NCBI RefSeq assembly: GCF_012927405.1
Contig: NZ_JABBGM010000017.1
Coordinates: forward strand, 1 to 49,726
Length of the DNA: 49,726 nucleotides
Direction of reading: 5' to 3'
Source of the DNA: Novosphingobium olei
GTDB lineage: Bacteria; Pseudomonadota; Alphaproteobacteria; Sphingomonadales; Sphingomonadaceae
Part shown: piece by piece, positions 35,321 to 42,121 of the stretch
How the letters are laid out: every line of letters begins with the position of its first letter
Position numbering within the stretch: the first letter of the stretch is position 1
Notes under the pieces: generated by a model
Seen by the model: only the letters and a program-made list of their open reading frames with translations
Told to the model about the DNA's origin: nothing
Databases searched by the model: none
Made by a program: the position numbers and the translations under genes

Positions 35321-35738
35321 AGTATTCGCAAGGTTGCAGCACGGTCAGAACGCGGATCGTGACCGAGGCATCCCACGGCGCGCCCGAGCCGAAGGTGAAA
35401 GAGCCAACATCGGCGTAAGGGTCGATTTTCCAGTAGAGGCGCTCACCGAGAAAGGTGACGACCCCAAAATCGCGCTCCCCATAAGGATCGTCACCCGGAT
35501 CGATAGGCGCATCGGCGATCTGCCGCATGAGCCGCTCCTGGTTGATCATGACCCGCGCCGTGCGCGCAGGCTCCTCGGTCTGCCCTTCGGCGAGCAGTTC
35601 GACGACGCCGCGCGTGAACAGGATGCGCGCGCTCCGCGCCTTGCCCTGGCGGGTTTCGTCATTGAGGCGCGCGATCTGCTCGGTGCGCTCGCGCTGGACC
35701 TGCTCAGGGTCCGCTGGAGGAAGAGGATTGCTGGACAT
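35319..35738 (-). CDS. DUF3768 family protein
   Basis: 139 residues from ATG 35738 (MSSNPLPPADPEQVQRERTEQIARLNDETRQG). The family core follows: RILFTRGVVELLAEG…LMRQIADAP, then DPYGERDFGVVTFLGERLYWKIDPYAD and VTIRVLTVLQPCEY. DUF3768 proteins are small, of unknown function and nearly confined to alphaproteobacterial plasmids and ICEs. The start nine codons into the open frame is chosen because GGGAGATCACAC precedes it and the family begins near here. Upstream lies a purine-rich leader also seen before other backbone genes. Confidence 0.8.
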   Translation of the reverse strand: MSSNPLPPADPEQVQRERTEQIARLNDETRQGKARSARILFTRGVVELLAEGQTEEPARTARVMINQERLMRQIADAPIDPGDDPYGERDFGVVTFLGERLYWKIDPYADVGSFTFGSGAPWDASVTIRVLTVLQPCEY

Positions 35739-35849
35739 GTGTGATCTCCCGATGGGTTCACACACTTCCGCCCACTTTCCCTCCGGCCCTGGCGCAATAG
35801 AGCAGGAAAACCTGGAAATTGGCCTGAGTGGGCGTCGTCGTTCCGAGGC

Positions 35850-36269
35850 CTACATTATGCCGTGCCAAGGATTGAGGATGGCAACGCCTGTCCGCTCGAA
35901 ATCGGCGACATTGCGGGTGACCACCGTCATCGCATGCACCAGCGCGGTGGCCGCGATCAGGCCATCGCGCTCCGGTTGACGATCGGGCACATGCAGTGCC
36001 GCACATTTCAGGGCGACCTCTGTATCAACCGGGATGATGCGGTCTTCAAACGGGATCAGGACATCGACCTCGAACCACTGCCGCAAAATTTCTCCGGTCG
36101 CAGCATCGACGCGCGCCTTGGCAAGGATCCCCTGCTCGATTTCGAGAATGGAGATGGCCGAAATGAAGAATTCATCGGCATTCATCGCGCCCGCCCACTG
36201 CGCGACGGCAGGCGGAAGCCGCTCCGGACGCCGCAGCGCCGAGATGACGTTGGTGTCGAGAAGGTACAT
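35850..36269 (-). CDS. VapC-like PIN-domain toxin
   Basis: 139 residues. PIN-domain acidic residues are visible: D5 in LLDTNVIS, E43 in ISILEIEQG, D102 in ERDGLIAATAL and D120-ish in TRNVADFERTGV; the C-terminal VxxxNPW motif is typical of the FitB/VapC branch. Such proteins are Mg-dependent RNases that cleave tRNA or rRNA. The ATG overlaps the antitoxin stop by one base (TGATG), so translation is coupled. It is the toxin half of the first of two VapBC loci in the window. Confidence 0.9.
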   Translation of the reverse strand: MYLLDTNVISALRRPERLPPAVAQWAGAMNADEFFISAISILEIEQGILAKARVDAATGEILRQWFEVDVLIPFEDRIIPVDTEVALKCAALHVPDRQPERDGLIAATALVHAMTVVTRNVADFERTGVAILNPWHGIM

Positions 36270-36529
36270 CAGTCCAGATCCACGGGCCTGGTAATTTGAC
36301 CCAGCTTCCGCGGCTCGAAATCGATCGTGTCGCCCGTGGCCGTTTGGGAGAGCGTCGCCAGCAGGGTCCGCGGCGTAGTGCCCTGGCGCCGGTTGAATTC
36401 ATCGATGGTCATCAGGACATGCGTCGGCCGTCCCCGCTCGGTGATGTAAACCGGCCCCTTGAGCGCCGCCTTCTTGGCCCGGCTCGCACCCTGGTTGAAT
36501 TCACGGCTGGAGATTGTCGTCATTGCCAT
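36269..36529 (-). CDS. Phd/YefM-type antitoxin (partner of VapC-like toxin)
   Basis: 86 residues from ATG 36529 (MAMTTISSREFNQGASRAKKAA). The pattern V-Y-I-T-E-R-G-R-P-T-H-V-L-M-T is the Phd beta-hairpin DNA-binding fold; the C-terminus (TIDFEPRKLGQITRPVDLD) is the toxin-wrapping tail. It neutralises the downstream PIN toxin and likely represses its own promoter. The gene is first in the pair and overlaps the toxin by one base. Confidence 0.85.
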   Translation of the reverse strand: MAMTTISSREFNQGASRAKKAALKGPVYITERGRPTHVLMTIDEFNRRQGTTPRTLLATLSQTATGDTIDFEPRKLGQITRPVDLD

Positions 36530-36709
36530 ATCGGTAAGCCTTCCGCTATGTATGTACGTTACTACAAACATCCCGTGACGGCAACGACCTCCAGCACAAG
36601 GTGTGTATGATGCAAACTTGTGATGATCTGGTCAGACAGCAGCGCCGCGTCAGCCAAAGCAAGCCGAGGGCGAAATGCCGCCCTCGTTGGAGCGACGGCG
36701 ACAAGATCC

Positions 36710-37054
36710 TCAACCCTTCAGGAAATTGCCATCCTCATCGGCAAACTGGCCTCGGTACAGCGCATCAAAATCACGGCCGCCGTAGAAGATATTGGTGATC
36801 TCGACAGCGTCAGGCAGAACCCGATAGGCAATGACCGCTCGCCGCTTGAAGAGGACAGTCCGAATTCCTGGCGCGAGATCATCGCGCGGTGTCCCTCCGT
36901 GCGGGACCTCGCAGATGCGTCGGCAACGGTCGCGGATTTGTCCCACGACGGCCCGCGCAGTGTCAGCATCGTGACTGTTGTCCCTGATGAAGCGGTATAT
37001 CTCTTCGAGATCGTCGACAGCTTCCGGGCGATAGACGACCTCAATGCGCCGCAT
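36710..37054 (-). CDS. parE: ParE-family toxin
   Basis: 114 residues. RelE/ParE fold with VYRPEAVDDLEEIYRFIRDNS, CRRICEVPHGGTPRDDLAPGIRTVLFKRRAVIAYRVL and a C-terminal beta strand VEITNIFYGGRD. ParE toxins poison DNA gyrase; RelE-like relatives cleave mRNA. The motif HGGTPRDDL is closer to ParE. Its ATG lies 14 bp inside the end of the antitoxin gene. Confidence 0.85.
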   Translation of the reverse strand: MRRIEVVYRPEAVDDLEEIYRFIRDNSHDADTARAVVGQIRDRCRRICEVPHGGTPRDDLAPGIRTVLFKRRAVIAYRVLPDAVEITNIFYGGRDFDALYRGQFADEDGNFLKG

Positions 37055-37310
37055 CGGAAAACAGGCGATTCAGCCGCGCATCGAGTTCACCTTCATCAAG
37101 GCTCGGCCTCGGATCGCTGAGGGAGCGACTGACGCGCGCCCGTATTGCTGCAAGTCGCTCGGCATCTTCCAGGCGTTGGCGCTGCCAGAGCCGCACCGCA
37201 TCGCGCAGGGCTTCGCTGGTCGATGCATATTCGCCGGCCTCCACGCTCGCACGGATGGCACTCAGCATGTCGGTGGTAATCGTGACGCTGATCTTTTCGG
37301 CATTCTGCAT
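37041..37310 (-). CDS. parD: ParD-type antitoxin
   Basis: 89 residues from ATG 37310, with GGAGGACC 7 nt upstream. It has a ribbon-helix-helix start (EKISVTITTDMLSAIRASVEAGEYASTSEALRDAVRLWQ), which both binds DNA and defines the CopG/ParD group, then a toxin-binding tail ending LNRLFSDAAH. It overlaps parE by 14 bp, so the two are produced from one mRNA and should form a self-repressing pair. Confidence 0.85.
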   Translation of the reverse strand: MQNAEKISVTITTDMLSAIRASVEAGEYASTSEALRDAVRLWQRQRLEDAERLAAIRARVSRSLSDPRPSLDEGELDARLNRLFSDAAH

Positions 37311-37383
37311 GGGACAGGGTCCTCCTGAGCCATCTGGTAGCAAAAAATCCTACCAAGGGCCACCGGGCACGCGGCGCTGCTGA

Positions 37384-37683
37384 TTAGAGTTCAAGATTCG
37401 TGAGCCGCACCATGATGTGATGGTGTTGTCCTGCGCCTACCCCGAAATGCGACCGGCACAGATCGACAATCCGGGTCCAGAACTGCCTTGGCATGTCGGA
37501 ATCGCTCCCCTCACCGCAAAGGCCAAGATCCACGAGGACGACGACATCCGACCATTCATCCACCTGACCGCCCCGGTACCAGGTGAGCTTGGGAACGTCA
37601 TTCGCCAGCCATTGGCGAAACGACGGATCGGCAAAGAATTCGGGGGCATTCACAACCAGTCCCCGGCAAGGAAATGCTTCCAT
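37384..37683 (-). CDS. Conserved plasmid hypothetical protein (99 aa)
   Basis: MEAFPCRGLVVNAPEFFADPSFRQWLAND… contains a tryptophan-rich middle (KLTWYRGG, DEWSDVVVLVDLGL) and a C-terminal HHHIMVRLTNLEL. AAGAGG precedes the ATG. It follows the ArdC gene by about 35 bp on the same strand and is probably cotranscribed. No domain known to me. The layout ArdC then this gene is one I associate with sphingomonad elements. Confidence 0.55.
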   Translation of the reverse strand: MEAFPCRGLVVNAPEFFADPSFRQWLANDVPKLTWYRGGQVDEWSDVVVLVDLGLCGEGSDSDMPRQFWTRIVDLCRSHFGVGAGQHHHIMVRLTNLEL

Positions 37684-37716
37684 GATGCCATCCTCTTGAA
37701 AGGTCGCCTGAAAGGA

Positions 37717-38673
37717 TCAGGCTGCGAGTGCCACGCTTTCGATGTCGTCTCCGCCGTTTTCGCCATCAGCCGCACTATCGCGCGTCCGGCCGCCAAGCTT
37801 GAGCAGCATGCTTGCCGCTTCCTCGGCCTTGGCGGCAGCGGTGAGGATTGCGCGATCATCCCGCTTGAGAACGGCCAGCCAATGATCTATATAACTGGCA
37901 TGGTGATCGAGATGGGTGACTGGCAATCCCAGTTCCGCACCAAGAATTGCACTGGATAGCTCCGCGATCAATTCTTCCATCGCGTAAGCATCACTGCCAA
38001 ATCTCCCCTTAAGGTCACGATCCAATCTGGATTTATGCCCCGACCAATGGGACGATTCGTGCCCGAGTGTGGCGTAATACTGGTCGAACCCTGAAAAGAG
38101 CGTCGGCGACGGCATCGTGATCCGATCGACCAGGGGTTCATAATACGCTTCATCGCCCTGGTGCCGCAGATGGATCGGGAGGGCGGCAAAGAAGGCGTCG
38201 AGTTCCGCCTGCCGTCCTTCAGGTTCAGTCGGAACGACAAGCGGCGCTGGATGGAACCGTTCGGGAAGGCCATCCACCTGGTCCGCACTGAACACGGCGT
38301 AGGCCTTGAGCACGCGGCGCGTTTCGCTGGTGCGTTCGCCCGTGTCCGAAGCTTCAAGCTCCTTGGCATAGCTCTTGTAAAAGATGGCGATCGTGGATTT
38401 CTCGCCCTTGCGCACCTGCCCTCCGAGCAGCGCAGCCTGGCGATACGTCATCCAGTAGGGCGAGGTGAAACCGCAGAAATCGGCGATCATCCAGAGCCAG
38501 AAGACGTTCAGCCCGCGATAGGGGATGCCGCAGGCGCGCAAAGGACGCGTGGTGGTCGTGCCCCGCCAGGGCCGGATCCAGGGCCTGGTGCCGGCTTCAA
38601 GCCGGGCGATGATTTCGCGGGTGATGCGCGCAGCCGGACTCTCATGGGTCTGGCGCGAAGCAAACTTCGACAT
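37717..38673 (-). CDS. ardC: ArdC-like antirestriction protein
   Basis: 318 residues from ATG 38673 behind AGGAGG. The N-terminal domain (about 10-140: ITREIIARLEAGTRPWIRPW, RGLNVFWLWM, WMTYRQAALLGGQVRKGEKS) matches the ArdC ssDNA-binding domain. The C-terminal domain is a zincin-like peptidase with H205-E-S-S-H209 and a downstream E-E-L-I-A-E-L-S-S-A helix supplying the third zinc ligand. ArdC proteins bind ssDNA of an entering plasmid and protect it from restriction. Its leader has the purine-rich block shared with parB at the same 55-bp spacing. Confidence 0.9.
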   Translation of the reverse strand: MSKFASRQTHESPAARITREIIARLEAGTRPWIRPWRGTTTTRPLRACGIPYRGLNVFWLWMIADFCGFTSPYWMTYRQAALLGGQVRKGEKSTIAIFYKSYAKELEASDTGERTSETRRVLKAYAVFSADQVDGLPERFHPAPLVVPTEPEGRQAELDAFFAALPIHLRHQGDEAYYEPLVDRITMPSPTLFSGFDQYYATLGHESSHWSGHKSRLDRDLKGRFGSDAYAMEELIAELSSAILGAELGLPVTHLDHHASYIDHWLAVLKRDDRAILTAAAKAEEAASMLLKLGGRTRDSAADGENGGDDIESVALAA

Positions 38674-38904
38674 GGGAACCTCCTGACAAGCCACCAGGCA
38701 CAAACGCCGTCTGGCTCGCCGAAGGCAAAGCCCCCTTTCCTCTCAATTCATGCCACGGGGCTCACGATAGACCCGTGCGATCGGATGTCCCGGGCATTGC
38801 CGGACGGCGGGAGATCGAGCGATGCACCATCACAAGCAGGACATCCCGCGCGTGATTATCATCGCGTTCAATATCGCCCAAATTCGGTGCCCCCTGTGGC
38901 CCCT

Positions 38905-39388
38905 TCACACGAAAATGATTTCACCATAGTCGTAAGGTGCAAGGCCAGCGTCGGCGGTGCTCGGCTGCATATACAGTCCACTCCGTGCCGCGTCGAGGAA
39001 ACGCCGGACAACCATCAGGCCGTCCTGAGTGCCGCCGACGATCAGATCGAGTGGTGGATGCCCTCCAAATGCAGGCGCATCATTTTGTCGGTGAAGCCAT
39101 GCCACGCCATCATCCTCATCGTCAAAAAGGCGCGGCCAAGGCTTGATGGATGCCCAGCACCGCCGAAATTCGCATGAGGACATCGACGTCCAGCGTGAAC
39201 CCACCATGCTCACGCGCGCACTTGCACCAGCCATGGTAGGTGGATTGTGATGGATAGCCGAGGACCAGTCGGCGCTGCATGTCGTGCAAACCCCAAAGAT
39301 CAGCAATGGCCAGGAAGGTACGCATTCCCGGCGCACTCAATCGACGGCGATTGGATGGCGCGAAGCGAAAGGGATCAGGCTGTGCCAT
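38905..39388 (-). pseudogene. Orphan Xre/MbcA/ParS-type antitoxin (DUF2384), frameshifted
   Basis: The first frame (MAQPDPFRFAPSNRRRLSAPGMRTF…LMRISAVLGIHQALA) is the HTH-like N-terminal part of RES-toxin antitoxins. It goes out of frame near 39131-39137, where one extra C on the sense strand (GGCCGCG for GGCGCG) brings a stop. The next frame resumes R-L-F-D-D-E-D-D-G-V-A-W-L-H and continues with the toxin-binding DUF2384 text (PPLDLIVGGTQDGLMVVRRFLDAARSGL) to 38905. The length of 484 nt equals 161 codons plus one. The RES toxin gene expected immediately downstream is missing; ArdC lies there instead. Confidence 0.7.
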
Positions 39389-39406
39389 CGACCAAATCTG
39401 CGATTT

Positions 39407-39586
39407 TCAGCCAGCGTCCTTGAGAAGGCCTCGCGTGGCCTCCGCAGCCCGGGCGAGCGCGGGTACCTTCTTGCCCGAAACAGCAATTGCCTTCTTGTAG
39501 ACCTCGAAGGTCTCCGCTGGCAGATTGGAGACGTCGATAGGACCTGTGCGGCCGGCGCCGTCAGAATTTCGAATTTCTTCTTCCAT
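39407..39586 (-). CDS. Small hypothetical protein (59 aa)
   Basis: MEEEIRNSDGAGRTGPIDVSNL… ending ARAAEATRGLLKDAG. GAAGG lies 5 nt before ATG 39586; an upstream ATG in the open frame (39703) would overlap the VapC-like gene. It is acidic at the start and Ala/Lys-rich helical at the end. It follows the second VapC-like gene by 46 bp on the same strand. No family recognised. Confidence 0.45.
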   Translation of the reverse strand: MEEEIRNSDGAGRTGPIDVSNLPAETFEVYKKAIAVSGKKVPALARAAEATRGLLKDAG

Positions 39587-39632
39587 CTTGCCTTCTCGAC
39601 CAGTCTGACGCGGCGCTGAACTCTGGCCCGGT

Positions 39633-40085
39633 TCAAGCCAGAACAAATCCTGAAGGGTCATCCTCCCAGGGATTAAACACCGCCGCACCGCTGTGCTGAA
39701 CATCCTTCACATTGCGGGTCACCAGAAACATGCGGTTCTCGATCGCAGTCGCGGCAAGCAGTGTATCGATGACGCCAGGCGCCACGCCGGTGTCTCGCGT
39801 CACGGTTCCCGATATCGCCCCCCACCGGCGCACGACCACGTCGTCAACGGAAAGAACCCGATGTTTGAAACGAGCCTCCAGAGCGTCGCGCGCAGCCAGA
39901 TATCGCGATCGCTCGGTGTGGTCGATCGGCAGGTTGTGTATACCCTTGTCGTATTCGCCAAGCGTCAGCACGCTGAGGTATAACTTATCCTCCGGCTGCG
40001 TTGCCGCCCATTGCTTTACGCTCGGTGCCCCGTTCGGATTGATCAGGGCGGCAATGACGTTGGTATCGAGCAACCAACCGATCAC
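39633..40085 (-). CDS. VapC-like PIN-domain toxin (second locus)
   Basis: 150 residues: MIGWLLDTNVIAALINPNG (first Asp), LSVLTLGEYDKGI (Glu), GVIDTLLAATAIENRMFLVTRNVKDVQHSGAAVFNPW (two further acidic residues). It is clearly homologous to the toxin at 35850 but only distantly similar. The ATG overlaps the antitoxin stop by 4 nt (ATGA 40082-40085). Expected to be a sequence-specific RNase held in check by the Phd-type antitoxin upstream. Confidence 0.85.
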   Translation of the reverse strand: MIGWLLDTNVIAALINPNGAPSVKQWAATQPEDKLYLSVLTLGEYDKGIHNLPIDHTERSRYLAARDALEARFKHRVLSVDDVVVRRWGAISGTVTRDTGVAPGVIDTLLAATAIENRMFLVTRNVKDVQHSGAAVFNPWEDDPSGFVLA

Positions 40086-40405
40086 AGCACGACATCCCGC
40101 CCGTGGTCCTCATCACGATCGAGGTTGAGTTCGCCTAAATTCAGCGCCTCCAGAAAGTCGATGAGCGGCTGTGGTTGCTGCGTGGGCCGCAATCGCTCCA
40201 ATTCTTCGATGCTCATCACCACAACTGCGTCCTTGCCACGAACGCTGACTCGCTGAGGGCCCTCGCTTCGCGCGAGCCGAACGACCTCGCTGAAGCGTGC
40301 CTTGGCATCTTCCAGCTTCCAGCCCCTGGCGGCCAGCGCGGAGGATATGCGGCTGCCTCCCCCCTTTCGGGAGGAAGAACGGGAGGGTTTGTGCGGAACT
40401 ACCAT
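40082..40405 (-). CDS. Phd-type antitoxin (second VapBC-like locus)
   Basis: About 107 residues from ATG 40405 (MVVPHKPSRSSSRKGGG…); other starts are possible. From residue ~27, GWKLEDAKARFSEVVRLARSEGPQRVSVRGKDAVVVMSIEELERL is the Phd/YefM fold; the tail (LNLGELNLDRDEDHGRDVVL) is the toxin-binding arm. The extra basic N-terminus is unusual for Phd proteins and suggests a later true start. It overlaps the toxin gene by 4 bp. Confidence 0.8.
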   Translation of the reverse strand: MVVPHKPSRSSSRKGGGSRISSALAARGWKLEDAKARFSEVVRLARSEGPQRVSVRGKDAVVVMSIEELERLRPTQQPQPLIDFLEALNLGELNLDRDEDHGRDVVL

Positions 40406-40552
40406 CGGGAGAATCCATCTAGTCAGATAGTCAGTTTGAGCGATATAAGTTGTCTGGAGATCGGATGCAACGACCGTGGAGCAGGACGACAAAGCATCCG
40501 CCCCAGGACGCGCAACAGCATAACCGTCCCGCCGATTCCAGGTTGTTCATTG

Positions 40553-40750
40553 TCAGAAGTGCGCGCGAAGCGGCTTGCGTCCAACTGCGCACGCACGCTG
40601 CTCTAGACGCTCCAGCATCGCGCGCTTGCGCTGGGTCCTGGCTCCCCCCTTGTTGCGAAGATCCTCGGTGAATGGATCATCGTCGGCTAGCCCAAGTTCA
40701 CGCTTCCGCTTCTCGGCGTCCGCCAGAAAGACGTAGAAATCGAATCGCAT
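40553..40750 (-). CDS. Small plasmid hypothetical protein (65 aa)
   Basis: MRFDFYVFLADAEKRKRELGLADDD…RAMLERLEQRACAVGRKPLRAHF. Charged, helical, with a basic C-terminus. The ATG is 7 bp after the stop of the 78-aa gene upstream, so they are in one transcript. I associate similar proteins with sphingomonad elements, without known function. An upstream start in the frame (40867) would overlap the neighbour heavily and is less likely. Confidence 0.5.
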   Translation of the reverse strand: MRFDFYVFLADAEKRKRELGLADDDPFTEDLRNKGGARTQRKRAMLERLEQRACAVGRKPLRAHF

Positions 40751-40757
40751 TTTGGTG

Positions 40758-40994
40758 TCACTCACCACTGGAGCGCACAGCTGGAAGCAATTGCCCGGGC
40801 AGCGCTCGAGTTGATGTCTCCGTGCATGAAAGCGACCCACGGTTGCGTGCGATAAGTTCATTTGCATTCAGCGGAACATAGTCTGCATCAGGTGCAGCGA
40901 AGGCCGCGGTCAGCTCCGCTCGCAAGCGCACAAAGGCCTCGCAATTGTCAATTGGGCCATTGACTCTCGGATTGGGAGCCGTGCTTCGCGACAT
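40758..40994 (-). CDS. Small hypothetical, possibly antitoxin-like (78 aa)
   Basis: MSRSTAPNPRVNGPIDNCEAFVRLRAELTAAFAAPDADYVPLNANELIARNRG… The segment RAELTAAFAAPDADYVPLNANELIARN has the look of small RelB/PaaA2-type antitoxins, but no toxin is adjacent. Residues after 53 differ in character (SLSCTETSTRALPGQ) and might reflect a shifted end. Cotranscribed with the 65-aa gene. Low-level inference only. Confidence 0.4.
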   Translation of the reverse strand: MSRSTAPNPRVNGPIDNCEAFVRLRAELTAAFAAPDADYVPLNANELIARNRGSLSCTETSTRALPGQLLPAVRSSGE

Positions 40995-41109
40995 GGATCA
41001 TCTCCGAACGGAACGCCCTCCGTGTACGGGATATTCTCAACGGTACTAACGCCCATGCGGTACCAAGGCTTGCATTGGAATCGCCCCTGCCGCAAACGCA
41101 GCGCTTCGG

Positions 41110-41195
41110 GCGGACGTGACGGAACCGGTAGACGTCGGGGACTTAAAATCCTCTGGGCCTTGCCCGTGCGGGTTCGAGTCCCGCCGTCCGCACCA
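41110..41195 (+). tRNA. tRNA-Leu (anticodon UAA), CCA encoded
   Basis: 86 nt. The acceptor GCGGACG pairs with CGTCCGC and is followed by ACCA. The anticodon arm GGGGA-CTTAAAA-TCCTC places TAA at the anticodon. A long variable arm (TGGGCCTTGCCCG) marks it as class II, and the T-arm is GCGGGTTCGAGTCCCGC. Both the variable arm and anticodon fit leucine. Five bases separate it from the next tRNA. Confidence 0.93.
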
Positions 41196-41200
41196 AGGTG

Positions 41201-41276
41201 GGGCCTGTAGCTCAACGGTTAGAGCTGGCCGCTCATAACGGCTAGGTTGCGGGTTCGAGTCCTGCCGGGCCCACCA
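41201..41276 (+). tRNA. tRNA with CAU anticodon (Met or Ile2), CCA encoded
   Basis: 76 nt. The acceptor GGGCCTG pairs with CGGGCCC (one T-G pair) and is followed by ACCA. The anticodon stem GCCG-CTCATAA-CGGC places CAT in the loop; the T-arm is GCGGGTTCGAGTCCTGC. CAT may be elongator methionine, or isoleucine-2 after lysidine modification. The loop CTCATAA occurs in both and I cannot decide. Confidence 0.9.
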
Positions 41277-41307
41277 CTTCGATTTCCGGAAGATCCCGCC
41301 GGGTTGC

Positions 41308-41673
41308 TCAGTGCGAAAGTTCGTATTCTCCGACCAGGCGGTCCGCTGGAATATGCCAGCTATGATGCAGCTTTCTGATCATCCCCAAGGTCAATGGCCG
41401 ACGACGCTTCAGAATCTCGCTTGCCCGGCTTTTGCCAATGACCTTGGTCAGATCGCTCAAGGAGCGACCGTTCAGTTCCATATCCGCCTTGATGGTGTCG
41501 ACAGGATCGAGATCCTCCACGGGCCAGCGCCTAGCTTCGTAGGCATCGACCAGAGTCGCAAGTATATCGAGGCGGTCGAACTCCTCGGTCCCCTCCTTGG
41601 CATCCCACAGACGCTCGATTTCCTGCACGGCCTTGCGGTGATCCGCGTCCGACCTGATGGGAAAGATATCCAT
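41308..41673 (-). CDS. higA: HigA-type antitoxin (COG5499-like)
   Basis: 121 residues from ATG 41673, 6-7 nt after GAGGAGG. An acidic N-terminal part (MDIFPIRSDADHRKAVQEIERLWDAKEGTEEFDRLDILATLVDAYE) is followed by an HTH near the C-terminus (MELNGRSLSDLTKVIGKSRASEILKRRRPLTLGMIRKLHH). This is the arrangement of the HigA/MqsA-like group placed after a HigB toxin. It should neutralise the toxin and repress the operon. Toxin first, antitoxin second is typical for higBA. Confidence 0.88.
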   Translation of the reverse strand: MDIFPIRSDADHRKAVQEIERLWDAKEGTEEFDRLDILATLVDAYEARRWPVEDLDPVDTIKADMELNGRSLSDLTKVIGKSRASEILKRRRPLTLGMIRKLHHSWHIPADRLVGEYELSH

Positions 41674-41684
41674 GTCGTACCTCC

Positions 41685-41987
41685 TCAAAACACGCTGATC
41701 GTCAGCGCGTCGATGGCATCGTACTGCTTGTGCGTGCCTATGAACTTCAAAAAGGCGATCTGCGCCTCGAATTTGAACGCCACGATCAACCGATAATTGC
41801 CCCCGGCGACCTCGAAACGTACGCGTTCAGCATTCAGCACCTTTGCTTTTGAGAAGGATGCCTGCACTTCGCCGGTGTTCTGCCAGCTAGCGCTGGAAAC
41901 GACCGTTATCCAATGGACCAGTGATGCCCTGGTTTCAGGATGCGCTTCCCAGAACGCCACCAGATTTGAACGGGCAATAAGTCTCAT
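41685..41987 (-). CDS. higB: HigB-type mRNA interferase toxin
   Basis: 100 residues from ATG 41987 (MRLIARSNLVAFWEAHPETRASLVHWI). RelE-fold HigB signature: SSASWQNTGEVQASFSKAKVLNAERVRFEVAGGNYRLIVAFKFEAQIAFLKFIGTHKQYD. The Lys/Arg and His-x-x-Tyr-Asp residues of the active site (TH-KQYD near 85) are present. Ribosome-dependent mRNA cleavage is the family activity. The antitoxin gene follows 11 bp downstream. Confidence 0.9.
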   Translation of the reverse strand: MRLIARSNLVAFWEAHPETRASLVHWITVVSSASWQNTGEVQASFSKAKVLNAERVRFEVAGGNYRLIVAFKFEAQIAFLKFIGTHKQYDAIDALTISVF

Positions 41988-42121
41988 CCACGGCACCTAA
42001 CAATTCCCAAGATGGGAATCAACTGGAAATTCCCAAAATGGGAATTGGCGTGACAGAAGCGGCCTCTTCCCGGACAGGAAGAAGCCGCTTCGCCCATGCC
42101 CTGCTGACCTGTCAGGAGAGT

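Noticed and set aside
36601..36709. Short plus-strand peptide between the VapBC and ParDE loci
   Set aside because: Too short and without a ribosome site; overlaps the ParE shadow frames.
38161..39177. 338-codon plus-strand frame opposite ArdC and the orphan antitoxin
   Set aside because: Antisense of genes with known motifs; composition is typical of shadow frames.
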